From: Methanobacteriaceae archaeon
GTDB lineage: Archaea > Methanobacteriota > Methanobacteria > Methanobacteriales > Methanobacteriaceae
Length of the DNA: 64,000 nt
NCBI GenBank assembly: GCA_030016715.1
Contig: JASEJD010000003.1
Location: forward strand, 175,365-239,364
Direction of reading: 5' to 3'
Part shown: piece by piece, positions 1-7,902 of the stretch
Layout of the letters: every line of letters starts with the position of its first letter
How positions within the stretch are numbered: the stretch's first letter is position 1
The notes under the pieces: generated by a model
Databases searched by the model: none
Told to the model about the DNA's origin: nothing
Seen by the model: the letters and a program-made list of their open reading frames with translations, nothing else
Position numbers and translations under genes: made by a program

Positions 1-111
1 CACGATCTCCAGGATGGCCTTATCTCCAATGGGCATTAAGGGTTTGGGTATGGTGGTGGTGTAGGGCCGCAGTCTAGTACCTTTACCACCAGCCAGAATT
101 AATGCTTTCAT
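1..111 (-). CDS. Sugar-phosphate nucleotidyltransferase, N-terminal part (cut by window edge)
   Basis: The 37 visible residues begin [18 protein letters not shown], the signature nucleotide-binding loop (GGxGTRLRP) of glucose-1-phosphate thymidylyl/uridylyl- and mannose-1-phosphate guanylyl-transferases. These enzymes activate a sugar phosphate with an NTP to give NDP-sugars for surface glycans. The ATG lies 6 bases after the stop of the epimerase gene, with a GGTGA ribosome binding site overlapping that stop, so the two are surely one operon. The rest of the protein lies outside the window, so the exact substrate cannot be told. Confidence 0.9.
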   Translation of the reverse strand, partial: MKALILAGGKGTRLRPYTTTIPKPLMPIGDKAILEIV

Positions 112-117
112 TAATAA

Positions 118-1107
118 TCACCTATTATAAATATCAGTCTTGTGCAGATCAGTATTCTCTCTGATCCAGTTAATAGTCTCTTTTAAACCATAATCCAGGG
201 ATATGGATGGCTTCCAGTCTAGTAAATTCTTGGCCTTGGAATTATCACACCATAATCGTTCCACTTCACTGGCACTGGGCCGGATACGTGACTGGTCAGT
301 TAATATTTCCACTTCACGGCCAATCAGATCAATTATCTTCTCGGCCAGATCTCCAATGGATATTTCAAAGTTAGAACCAATATTAATCACCTCACCTACA
401 GATTTTGAGGACTCTCCTACACAGATAAATCCCTCTGCTAAATCTTTAACATAGGTATAGTCCCGGGTTGGGTGGAGGGATCCCAGGAATATCTCATCCT
501 TGGTCAGTGCCTGGGAGATAATGGTGGGTATAACTGCCCGGGATGACTGCCGGGGCCCATAAGTGTTAAAGGGCCGTATGGTGGCCACGGGTAATTCATA
601 GGATAAATGGAAACTTTCAGCAAGCTTATCTGCCCCAATCTTACTGGCAGAGTAGGGTGACTGGCCCTGAAGGGGATGATCCTCATCTATAGGCACATAC
701 CTGGCAGTGCCGTAGGTTTCACTGGTAGAGGTGTGCACAATCTTTTCCACTTGGTAGTCCCGGGCCGCCATCAATACATTGAAGGTTCCCATTACATTGG
801 TCTCCACATTCTCCCGGGGATGGAGGTAGGAGTAGGGAATACTGATCAAAGAGGCTAAGTGGAATATCACATCCACATCCTTCACTGCATCTCTTATTGC
901 ATCATAATCCCTTAAATCACCAGTTACTACTTCTACACTATCTCTAATTTCTGGGTGTAGATATTCCAGCATTCCCCAGTCATTTCTTGAATTATATCTG
1001 ACAAATGCCTTAAGATCCACATCTCTCTCTATTAATGCTTCGGTGAGGTGGCTTCCAATAAAACCACCAGCTCCTGTTAATAATACTGATTTTCGTTTTA
1101 AATTAAT
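118..1107 (-). CDS. NAD-dependent nucleotide-sugar epimerase/dehydratase (extended SDR)
   Basis: The protein belongs to the extended short-chain dehydrogenase family that epimerises or 4,6-dehydrates NDP-sugars. With the upstream extension it has about 329 residues: the Rossmann motif TGAGGFIGSH near residues 11-20, the catalytic Y152-x3-K156 pair in SPYSASK, and a substrate-binding C-terminal half. The first conventional start (GTG at 1020) would delete the whole NAD-binding loop, which is encoded in frame at 1021-1107 with no ATG, GTG or TTG. A GGAG box sits 9 bases upstream of an ATT at 1107, so I extend the gene to that ATT. It is the upstream partner of the nucleotidyltransferase gene. 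The exact sugar is unknown; the family is sure, the start is inference. Confidence 0.85.
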   Translation of the reverse strand: MNLKRKSVLLTGAGGFIGSHLTEALIERDVDLKAFVRYNSRNDWGMLEYLHPEIRDSVEVVTGDLRDYDAIRDAVKDVDVIFHLASLISIPYSYLHPRENVETNVMGTFNVLMAARDYQVEKIVHTSTSETYGTARYVPIDEDHPLQGQSPYSASKIGADKLAESFHLSYELPVATIRPFNTYGPRQSSRAVIPTIISQALTKDEIFLGSLHPTRDYTYVKDLAEGFICVGESSKSVGEVINIGSNFEISIGDLAEKIIDLIGREVEILTDQSRIRPSASEVERLWCDNSKAKNLLDWKPSISLDYGLKETINWIRENTDLHKTDIYNR

Positions 1108-1266
1108 GTTATCCGGCTCCTATATACTTACATGAAATCTAATAAATTAATAAAATGTTTTTCAAATAAATTAATATTGAATTTGCTCCTATTATACCTA
1201 TATAAAATCTGATCTTATCCTGAATATTATAATCTTTTGAATCTATAATTATTATTAATCTATGTT

Positions 1267-2271
1267 TCAAAGTTTTCGTATTAATTCCAGCAAACCCTTC
1301 TCCCGAACTTCCCTGGGAAACAAGGACTTAACACGCTCCCTTGCCTTTACTCCATCAGATTTCAGAGCCTTCTTTATTGCAGCCACAGTTTCTCTAACAT
1401 CCCCATAGCCTGCATAGAATCCAGTATCACCTATGGCCACGGGTATTCCAAATCTTTTGGTACCCACTGGTACGCATTCACAGAGCATAGCCTCACACAC
1501 TGCCGTGGGCAGTCCTTCCCGCATGGAAAGCTGGCAGTATACTTTAGATTTCTGGAATAATTTTAATAGTTCCTTAAAGGGGACTGGGCCTACAAATTCC
1601 ACATTATCTGGTGCTATTTTTTTCAATTTTTCCAGTGCTTCGCCAGTGGTTCCATTCACAACAAATCTAATCTCTGGTAAATATTTTGCTGCCTTTACTA
1701 AGGTATCCACCCCCTTTAAACGCACCCGATCCCAAGTATGGCCCAGAGATGCTGTAAATACCAGGTCCTCCTTTTCACCCCCACTTTTGAAGAGGTGATA
1801 ATCAAAGCCTGTGGGTATGATGCTGAAGTTATCCCCGGTGATTTCATAATATTTTACTGCCTCCTCCTTCATATGGGAGGTTAAGGCAATGATTCTATCT
1901 GCATTTTCGAAGATGTATTTGATGCGCTTCTTTTTAACAGGGTCAAGCAGTGCCCCGTATCCTAACTCCTCTATTTTCCCGGTTTCATATCCCCCAATTA
2001 CCACCACTGATTTTCTCCTAAATATATGGGATAGTTTAACAGTCCACTGGGCATGGATATCCGCAAACCAGGAGAAGGTCATATCAGCCCAGATAACACC
2101 CCTTATTAAACTGTAAACAGTTTTCATGGTGGTGAGAGGATCCTTTCGATCTAGAATAAAGTCCACTTCCCTAACCTGGAAGTGTATTTTTAAGATTTCT
2201 AAGTCACGCTGTACAAAGGATGAAGGATTTAAACGTACAAATAATATTTTATGGATACTATTTTTAGTCAT
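1267..2271 (-). CDS. Family 4 glycosyltransferase
   Basis: This 334-residue GT-B fold protein should transfer a sugar from an NDP-sugar donor to a surface glycan or lipid on the cytoplasmic face of the membrane. The C-terminal half has the GT4 retaining-enzyme signature E252-x7-E260 in REGLPTAVCEAM, followed by a donor-binding stretch (VPVGTKRFGIP). The middle part IIPTGFDYHLF matches the usual P-x-G-x-D linker between the two Rossmann domains. There is no signal peptide or membrane helix. It lies downstream on the same strand as the sugar-nucleotide genes at 1-1107, and I infer a common glycan role from that context. Confidence 0.88.
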   Translation of the reverse strand: MTKNSIHKILFVRLNPSSFVQRDLEILKIHFQVREVDFILDRKDPLTTMKTVYSLIRGVIWADMTFSWFADIHAQWTVKLSHIFRRKSVVVIGGYETGKIEELGYGALLDPVKKKRIKYIFENADRIIALTSHMKEEAVKYYEITGDNFSIIPTGFDYHLFKSGGEKEDLVFTASLGHTWDRVRLKGVDTLVKAAKYLPEIRFVVNGTTGEALEKLKKIAPDNVEFVGPVPFKELLKLFQKSKVYCQLSMREGLPTAVCEAMLCECVPVGTKRFGIPVAIGDTGFYAGYGDVRETVAAIKKALKSDGVKARERVKSLFPREVREKGLLELIRKL

Positions 2272-2727
2272 GGATTAACCTTAAAGATTCCTTAATAATT
2301 AATAGATTTATTTGTAGATGTTATGGTTATGATTTACTAAGTTTATATGTAATTTATTATCCCTACCAGAATAATTGCATATGGTAAAAATGGCTTTCCA
2401 TGTTTCTTTTACATTAACTCTTTAAAATATTGTTATAAACCCTAAAGTTTTATTTCTCAGAGCAATTTTCAGACCTACTATCAATATTTCTATTAGAAAT
2501 ACAATCTTGTAATCAGAGAAATTTTTTTAAACCTTCCATTAAATTTTAATTCTAAACAAAATTTTTTGCAGATAAACTAAAATTTAATCTACAGATCATA
2601 CTTAGTTCCAAACAAAACCACCAAGATATCAGGGATTAATAGATCATTACCATATTAAACCACCAAAACATCTAAAAAAAAAATATCAATCTTTATATTA
2701 TAGAATATATTGTACATATAATAATTG
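2272..2727. other. Intergenic region between divergent genes
   Basis: This AT-rich gap separates the divergent glycosyltransferase and 2728 genes. The stretch TTTATATTATAG near 2693-2704 looks like a TATA box about 25 bases before the 2728 start, suggesting a very short leader. I see no other gene, RNA or repeat in it. Confidence 0.4.
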
Positions 2728-3336
2728 ATGAACATTACACAGATAAGGCAACATCTCCTTAAGGGGGAAAATGTATTACTGTACAAGAGGGATGTTACCA
2801 TCTATTATTCCCAGTTAAAAGATGAATTTCCCTGCATACTACTGGGAGAACCACTACCCCTAAAATATAAACTTATCAAATGTATTCAGGGAATAAGTGG
2901 AGATGAATTTTCCACATTAGAGAAGATGAACATCATCCAGCTTCGAGACACATTATCCTCCAAGATAAAGGATAATAAAATTCTAATAATATTCAACCAG
3001 TTTGACCGGTTAACCAGGAAGTCAGCTGAGGTATACCATTCACTGCAACAGAATGGTAAGGTAATCTATCTCTGCAGTTTCCAGGCCAGCTTTAAACAGG
3101 AAGTATACAGTTTTTATCAATCATTCCATTTATTAAATAAAAATGAATACCAGAATGAAACTGGTAAAAATGATATAAACATATCCTATGCAGTCTATGC
3201 TATATTAGGAATATTATGTTGTCTGGTTTATCTTAAAATTTCCAATGCATCCGCTGCCTCGGGAATCTTAATCGGGGCCTTGTGGTTTGCAGTTATAATC
3301 TTTAGAACATTAATCTTTGTAGGGGGACGTATATGA
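2728..3336 (+). CDS. Hypothetical protein with degenerate P-loop-like domain and two C-terminal TM helices
   Basis: I do not recognise a named family. The 202-residue protein has a soluble N-terminal part of about 145 residues. A Walker-B-like strand KILIIFNQFDRL is followed by another strand (GKVIYLCSF), the pattern of an AAA/STAND ATPase, but the place where a Walker A would stand (CILLGEPLPLKYK) lacks GxxxxGK[ST]. Two hydrophobic helices (about residues 153-172 and 180-198) anchor the C-terminus. I place the start at the ATG at 2728 rather than the TTG just before it, because of the nearby TATA box. The next gene starts 43 bases later on the same strand and may be cotranscribed. Confidence 0.6.
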   Translation: MNITQIRQHLLKGENVLLYKRDVTIYYSQLKDEFPCILLGEPLPLKYKLIKCIQGISGDEFSTLEKMNIIQLRDTLSSKIKDNKILIIFNQFDRLTRKSAEVYHSLQQNGKVIYLCSFQASFKQEVYSFYQSFHLLNKNEYQNETGKNDINISYAVYAILGILCCLVYLKISNASAASGILIGALWFAVIIFRTLIFVGGRI

Positions 3337-3379
3337 AACAGATATACATACAACTAAAAATTTCCATTAAGGTGATGCT

Positions 3380-4012
3380 ATGAGGTTCTACACCCACATA
3401 GCAGGATCCATACTGTTTTTCATGATATATTGCTTTTTTATGGATATATCTAATCCCATCATGGGACTGTTTTTCGCAGCGTGGATATCAGTATTCCCAG
3501 ATTTGATTGATAAATTAACTGGCAAACACCGGGGATGGGGCCACAGCATATTCTGGATAATACCACTAATTCTAGTAGCCCTATACCAGCCCTTACTTGG
3601 AGCTGCACTGATCATTGGTTTTCTAAGCCACCTATTTCTCGATATTTTCACAGTCTATGGCTGCCCCTTATTATATCCTGTGATGGAAAATAGTTTCGTG
3701 TGCCTGAATAAAAATCGGAGAATAAAAACCGGTAGCAACCAGGATAAATCGGCATTGATATTCATCATACTTTTAACCATTCCCTTACTCCTATTTCACA
3801 CCCCACTAGTCACAATTCTTGACCTTGAAGATACACTCACTATCTCCTATGCCGTGGATAATAAAACAGATAATGATACACTGGATATGAATAATAATAT
3901 CAACCTAAATCTACAAGTATCAAATAAAGAAGAGCGGAATATAACTGTTGAGAAAGTTAATGATACAGTGACCACCATAATGGTAACCAAGATAAATAAT
4001 AAAATTAAATAG
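3380..4012 (+). CDS. DUF457/YdjM-type membrane-bound metal-dependent hydrolase
   Basis: The 210-residue protein has an N-terminal H5 (RFYTHIAGS), an FPDLID segment, the HRGWGHS motif and a later GFLSHLFLDIFTVYGC motif. This is the conserved His/Asp set of the DUF457 (YdjM) family of integral-membrane, presumed metal-dependent hydrolases, whose substrate is unknown. Four or five hydrophobic segments lie in residues 5-155. The last 65 residues are unusual for the family: hydrophilic, rich in Asn, Asp and Thr, and probably exposed outside. A good AAGGTGATGCT ribosome binding site precedes the ATG. Confidence 0.78.
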   Translation: MRFYTHIAGSILFFMIYCFFMDISNPIMGLFFAAWISVFPDLIDKLTGKHRGWGHSIFWIIPLILVALYQPLLGAALIIGFLSHLFLDIFTVYGCPLLYPVMENSFVCLNKNRRIKTGSNQDKSALIFIILLTIPLLLFHTPLVTILDLEDTLTISYAVDNKTDNDTLDMNNNINLNLQVSNKEERNITVEKVNDTVTTIMVTKINNKIK

Positions 4013-4094
4013 AAAAAAAATAGTATTAGATATTGGATATATTAGATTAATTCATGGACTTATTCTCCAGGTTATGTGAACACTTTGAATTTTT

Positions 4095-4445
4095 TTAGTC
4101 TAAACTAACCATTATCCTATCCCCTTCCACCTTCACAGGATAGGTATTAAGACTTCGTGGAGACTTAAAAATCTTACTCAGGGAGGATTTTATACCAGAG
4201 AAGTCTGTCCAGCGAATAACCTCTCCATTGGAAAGATCAAACTGGCTGTGATGCATGGGACAAGTCACAACCACACCCTCCAGAACACCATGGGATAGAT
4301 CCCCTCCCATGTGTGGACATTTATTATCCGTGGCAAAGTATTCATTACCAGCACGGGCCAGAAGAATTTCTTTTCCCTGAATATTAAACATTTTCATCTC
4401 ACCATTTTCCAAGTCATCTACAGTGGCAATCTCAGCAAAGTTCAT
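4095..4445 (-). CDS. Rieske-type [2Fe-2S] ferredoxin
   Basis: This 116-residue soluble protein is a small Rieske ferredoxin of the NirD/dioxygenase-ferredoxin type. Both cluster motifs are visible: C43-x-H45 in CPHMGG and C62-x2-H65 in CPMHHSQFD, which bind the [2Fe-2S] cluster with two Cys and two His. There is no signal peptide. The start is the ATG at 4445, which has a GGGGGT ribosome binding site; an upstream TTG would place that site inside the gene. It stands alone between the DUF457 and ABC genes, so its electron partner is unknown. Confidence 0.9.
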   Translation of the reverse strand: MNFAEIATVDDLENGEMKMFNIQGKEILLARAGNEYFATDNKCPHMGGDLSHGVLEGVVVTCPMHHSQFDLSNGEVIRWTDFSGIKSSLSKIFKSPRSLNTYPVKVEGDRIMVSLD

Positions 4446-4560
4446 AATCAAACAACCCCCAATTAACAAATAATCCTAACATGATATATGTTTCAACATG
4501 TATCTAACTTTTTCATGAAAAATAGAAAATTTAGTTTGCATAAAATCGATATTATATTAA

Positions 4561-6351
4561 TTAAAGTGTTTGGAATAATTCTTTAAATCTTCCTTTTCTA
4601 TTTTTAAGCAGTTCCTCATAGCTACCTGATTCTATGATCCTTCCCTGGTCCATGAGGTATATTATATCCGCATTTTTTATGGTGGACTGTCGGTGGGCGA
4701 TGATTAGGATGGTGATATCATGGGGCAGACTTTCCAGTGCCTTTAATATCTGGTTCTCATTTTCCTGGTCCAGATTACTAGTGGCCTCATCCAGTATTAA
4801 TAATGATGGCTTTCTAAGAAGGGCCCGGGCCAGTGCCAGGCGCTGTCTTTCACCACCAGAAAGCCGAACACCCCTATCACCCAATATAGTATCTAAACCA
4901 TCCTGTAATTGGGAAACAAATTCATCAGCCGAGGCTAACCTTAAAGCCTTCCATAGATCATCCTGATTACTTTTAGGATTTGCAAATATTAAGTTATGGG
5001 CTATGCTGTCATTAAAAAGGTAGGTATCCTGGGCCACATAACCAATCTGGGATCTCCATGCTGTAACTTTACCATCCAATTTTTTTCCATCAACGAGAAT
5101 TTCACCTTTCCCTGGTTTTATAAGGTTCATTATAAGATCAGCCACAGTACTTTTACCTGCACCTGAAGGACCAGCAAGGGCAGTTACAGATCCTGCTTTA
5201 ATTGTTAAATCTATATTCTTTATAGTTATATCCTTCTCATGGGGGTAGGTGAATTCCACTCCACTGATTCTTATCTCCTCATCAAAATCTATATCTTCTC
5301 CAGTAAATGTTTCCTCGGCAGCGTCTTTACATCTTTCTTCCAGTTCCATAATGTTTTTAAAGGCAGGGATCATGTTGATAAAGTACTGGTAGTTTCTCTG
5401 TATCACCGAGAACCGGGGTATCATCCTCACAAATAGGAATAGCAGTATTAATAATTCGGCAGTGGAGATCTGGATAAGGGCCACCATCATATACACTATG
5501 ATGCTTAGTATTACCACTGAACCTACATCAAATAGGAATTTCACATCAGAGTAGCTTTTAATGGCATCCATATATCTGTTAGAAACATTATCTGCTATTT
5601 TAGAGAAGATGGAAACATTCTCCTCCTCCATCTGAAAGCTTTTAATGGTTTTCATACCCTCCATCTGTTTTACTGTGGCGGAATACATATCCTTGGAACT
5701 TTCTGATATCTGAAAACCACTTTTACTAGAGGATTGTGTCTTCTTTTTAAGTATTAATAAAAGGGTTAATCCCACTAAAAAGATAACACCGGTAGTGAAT
5801 CCAGATAGTTTAAGGGCAAATAATATGTATACCACCAGGACGATGGAGCTGGCTAGCAGTGATAAGAACTGGTTGGTTCCCAGGGTTATGCGTTCCACCT
5901 CATAGGTTAAGGCATGGGCCAGGTCACTGGTCTTATTTTTCACAAAGAAAAGCCAATCAGAATAGGTAATATGTTTAAATAGTTTCTTTCGAAGATAACT
6001 GGAAAACTGGTACTGGATAGCTGAACTTCTAAGAGTCTGCAATCTTAAAAGATAAGCATTGAAACTTATAATGAAAATGTATATGATTAGTATGGTGGCT
6101 AGTGAAGGTTCAATACCTAAATAGCTGAAGAATACTTTTATTAGTCCTTCTATCTGTCCCAGGCTTCCCCCTTCCACATCTAGACCCACCAGTTGAAGTA
6201 GGGGTACAAGTAAGAGTAAGCCTACTCCCTCAGTTAAACTGATAAGGGCCATGAGAGTGATGGCTATGGTTACTTTGCCTCTTTGATAATTAAAAAGTGT
6301 TTCTAGAAATTTCCAGAGCCAATTTGTCCCTGAATCACCATGTTTTATCAT
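4561..6351 (-). CDS. ABC exporter, fused TM and ATPase domains; probable lasso-peptide exporter (D)
   Basis: The 596-residue half-transporter has an ABC type-1 membrane domain (about residues 20-330, five to six helices) followed by an ATPase domain. Walker A GPSGAGKST, signature LSGGERQRL, Walker B LLILDEATSNLD and the H-loop AHR are all intact, so it should work as a homodimeric exporter of the MsbA/McjD kind. There is no N-terminal C39 peptidase, which fits a lasso D protein because B1/B2 remove the leader. It follows the HPr-kinase-like gene on the same strand after 268 bases and shares the neighbourhood with lasso genes B1, B2 and C. The transporter call is sure; the cargo is inferred from context. 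Confidence 0.88.
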   Translation of the reverse strand: MIKHGDSGTNWLWKFLETLFNYQRGKVTIAITLMALISLTEGVGLLLLVPLLQLVGLDVEGGSLGQIEGLIKVFFSYLGIEPSLATILIIYIFIISFNAYLLRLQTLRSSAIQYQFSSYLRKKLFKHITYSDWLFFVKNKTSDLAHALTYEVERITLGTNQFLSLLASSIVLVVYILFALKLSGFTTGVIFLVGLTLLLILKKKTQSSSKSGFQISESSKDMYSATVKQMEGMKTIKSFQMEEENVSIFSKIADNVSNRYMDAIKSYSDVKFLFDVGSVVILSIIVYMMVALIQISTAELLILLFLFVRMIPRFSVIQRNYQYFINMIPAFKNIMELEERCKDAAEETFTGEDIDFDEEIRISGVEFTYPHEKDITIKNIDLTIKAGSVTALAGPSGAGKSTVADLIMNLIKPGKGEILVDGKKLDGKVTAWRSQIGYVAQDTYLFNDSIAHNLIFANPKSNQDDLWKALRLASADEFVSQLQDGLDTILGDRGVRLSGGERQRLALARALLRKPSLLILDEATSNLDQENENQILKALESLPHDITILIIAHRQSTIKNADIIYLMDQGRIIESGSYEELLKNRKGRFKELFQTL

Positions 6352-6619
6352 AATTTTTCTTCTTCTCAGTAATTATTCTATCTAAAGAATCGAATTTAAT
6401 ACTTACATAAATTATTGTTTAGATATTACAATTTTGATTTTAGACTGCAATTTTTAACTTAGAAGTTATCTTTTATTCTCTGTAACAATTTTTGGTTCTA
6501 AGATAATTTTTTAATCCTTCTGATTATTTTCATGTATTCAAAGCATTTTTGTATCGTAATAAATATTTTTTAGGATGGTGGCACTTATTTCTTCATATGA
6601 TAAAGTTTATGTTTTCAAT

Positions 6620-7552
6620 TCATTTTTGTGCTTTAACATCATTTTTTATTATCTCCACCAATTTTTCCAGTTCATCTAAAGAATCAATTCGGTTAAGGTA
6701 CTTTATCGGCACCTTCTGGACAATTTTAGCATAATCTTGGAAGTGGCTTTTTTCATCCTCAGCCTGGAAAATATTAGCACAGTACGAATTTCTAATTAAT
6801 TCAATCAAGGCTTCTGAATAGTTTAACTGACTTAAACCAAGATTATCTGCCTTTTCTAGGATATAGATATGTTTGAGGGGTAGGGTAGTGGTGGATTGTC
6901 TTTTTAGCTGGCATGACCTTTTAGGTGATTCTGGGTGTATAACACTGATTTTTTTTATATATTCAGAATATCTAGGATATACCTCGGGCCACAGTTTTAT
7001 ACGGGCAATACCCGGATGTAGCAGGGGATTATCTTCCTGATCCAATTCTATGCTTAATATATCATCAGCAATCAAGGGATATCCTTGGCCCACCAGGGCC
7101 ATGGTGGTGGTGCTTTTACCCATTCCATTATGGCCCATAATGGCCACTGCTTCCCCATTCACATCCACGGCACTGGCATGTAACACCAGACGGCCCTGCA
7201 GATGCAGTACTATACCCAAAGCCGGTCCAAGAATTAAGGATCTAAGAAAGTTTTCATCAATTTCAGCATGGACATTAACTATAATCTCATTTTTGTTACG
7301 TATTTCACAAACCTTTATATTATTCCAGATCAAATAGATAGACTCCTTGGTAAGCATGTACTGGCTGGCAACACGAAATATTCCCTTTGAAATAATTTCT
7401 TTAACTGAAAAATCTACTATTCCCAGGGTAATCCTAATTCTGGGTAAGTTTAACCCCTTTGTAGTTGAGGAATTATTTTCAGTTAATTCTGGAAATCTTA
7501 TTTCGGATTGGATTTCCAGGTGGTGGGTTTGATAGTTATACATTAAAATCAT
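6620..7552 (-). CDS. HPr-kinase-like P-loop kinase; probable lasso-peptide kinase (K)
   Basis: The C-terminal two thirds of this 310-residue protein match the HprK-type serine kinase fold: HASAV near residue 125, Walker A GHNGMGKST at 140-148, and LIADDIL at 160-166, which corresponds to the HprK Asp-Asp element. The N-terminal 100 residues are not recognisable. Methanogens lack the PTS, so phosphorylation of HPr is not expected. Stand-alone HprK-like kinases occur in lasso clusters such as that of paeninodin, where they phosphorylate the side chain of a C-terminal Ser of the precursor. The precursor encoded at 11471 ends in Ser, which fits. The start may be the ATG at 7552 or the one three codons later. 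Kinase function is inferred from family and context. Confidence 0.8.
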   Translation of the reverse strand: MILMYNYQTHHLEIQSEIRFPELTENNSSTTKGLNLPRIRITLGIVDFSVKEIISKGIFRVASQYMLTKESIYLIWNNIKVCEIRNKNEIIVNVHAEIDENFLRSLILGPALGIVLHLQGRLVLHASAVDVNGEAVAIMGHNGMGKSTTTMALVGQGYPLIADDILSIELDQEDNPLLHPGIARIKLWPEVYPRYSEYIKKISVIHPESPKRSCQLKRQSTTTLPLKHIYILEKADNLGLSQLNYSEALIELIRNSYCANIFQAEDEKSHFQDYAKIVQKVPIKYLNRIDSLDELEKLVEIIKNDVKAQK

Positions 7553-7902
7553 TCAATTTATATCAGATCAAATTTATTAAGCTCTTCTCATTCTTATACT
7601 ATTAAAAATGTAATATTTGTACTTTTAAATGGCATATATTAATTTTTTATCCTAATTCTCTATTTTTTTATTCTTTTATTACTATTGATTTTAGGGTTTA
7701 ATAAGTTGATTTGGTTATTCAAATGCATTTTAAAACCATGTTTCACATGGAAATATTAGAAACATTTATAAGTAATTTTCACAAGAATATATTTTATTAA
7801 ATTTAAAGGTGTGAAATCAGTCACAATATATGGGCTGTATAACACATATTTTCACAGAAATATAATAAATGTTATAGGAGTGTTTAGGTAAGGGTGTTTA
7901 AA
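7553..7902. promoter_or_regulatory. Divergent promoter region with TTTCACA repeats
   Basis: This gap between the kinase gene (minus) and the adhesin gene (plus) has a TATA-like CATTTATAAG near 7763-7772. Three similar words occur: TTTCACATGGAAATAT at 7741, TTTCACAAGAATAT at 7777 and TTTCACAGAAATAT at 7850, plus an inverted GTGTGAAAT near 7809. They could be operator sites shared by the two lasso-cluster arms. Function is inferred from repetition and position only. Confidence 0.4.
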
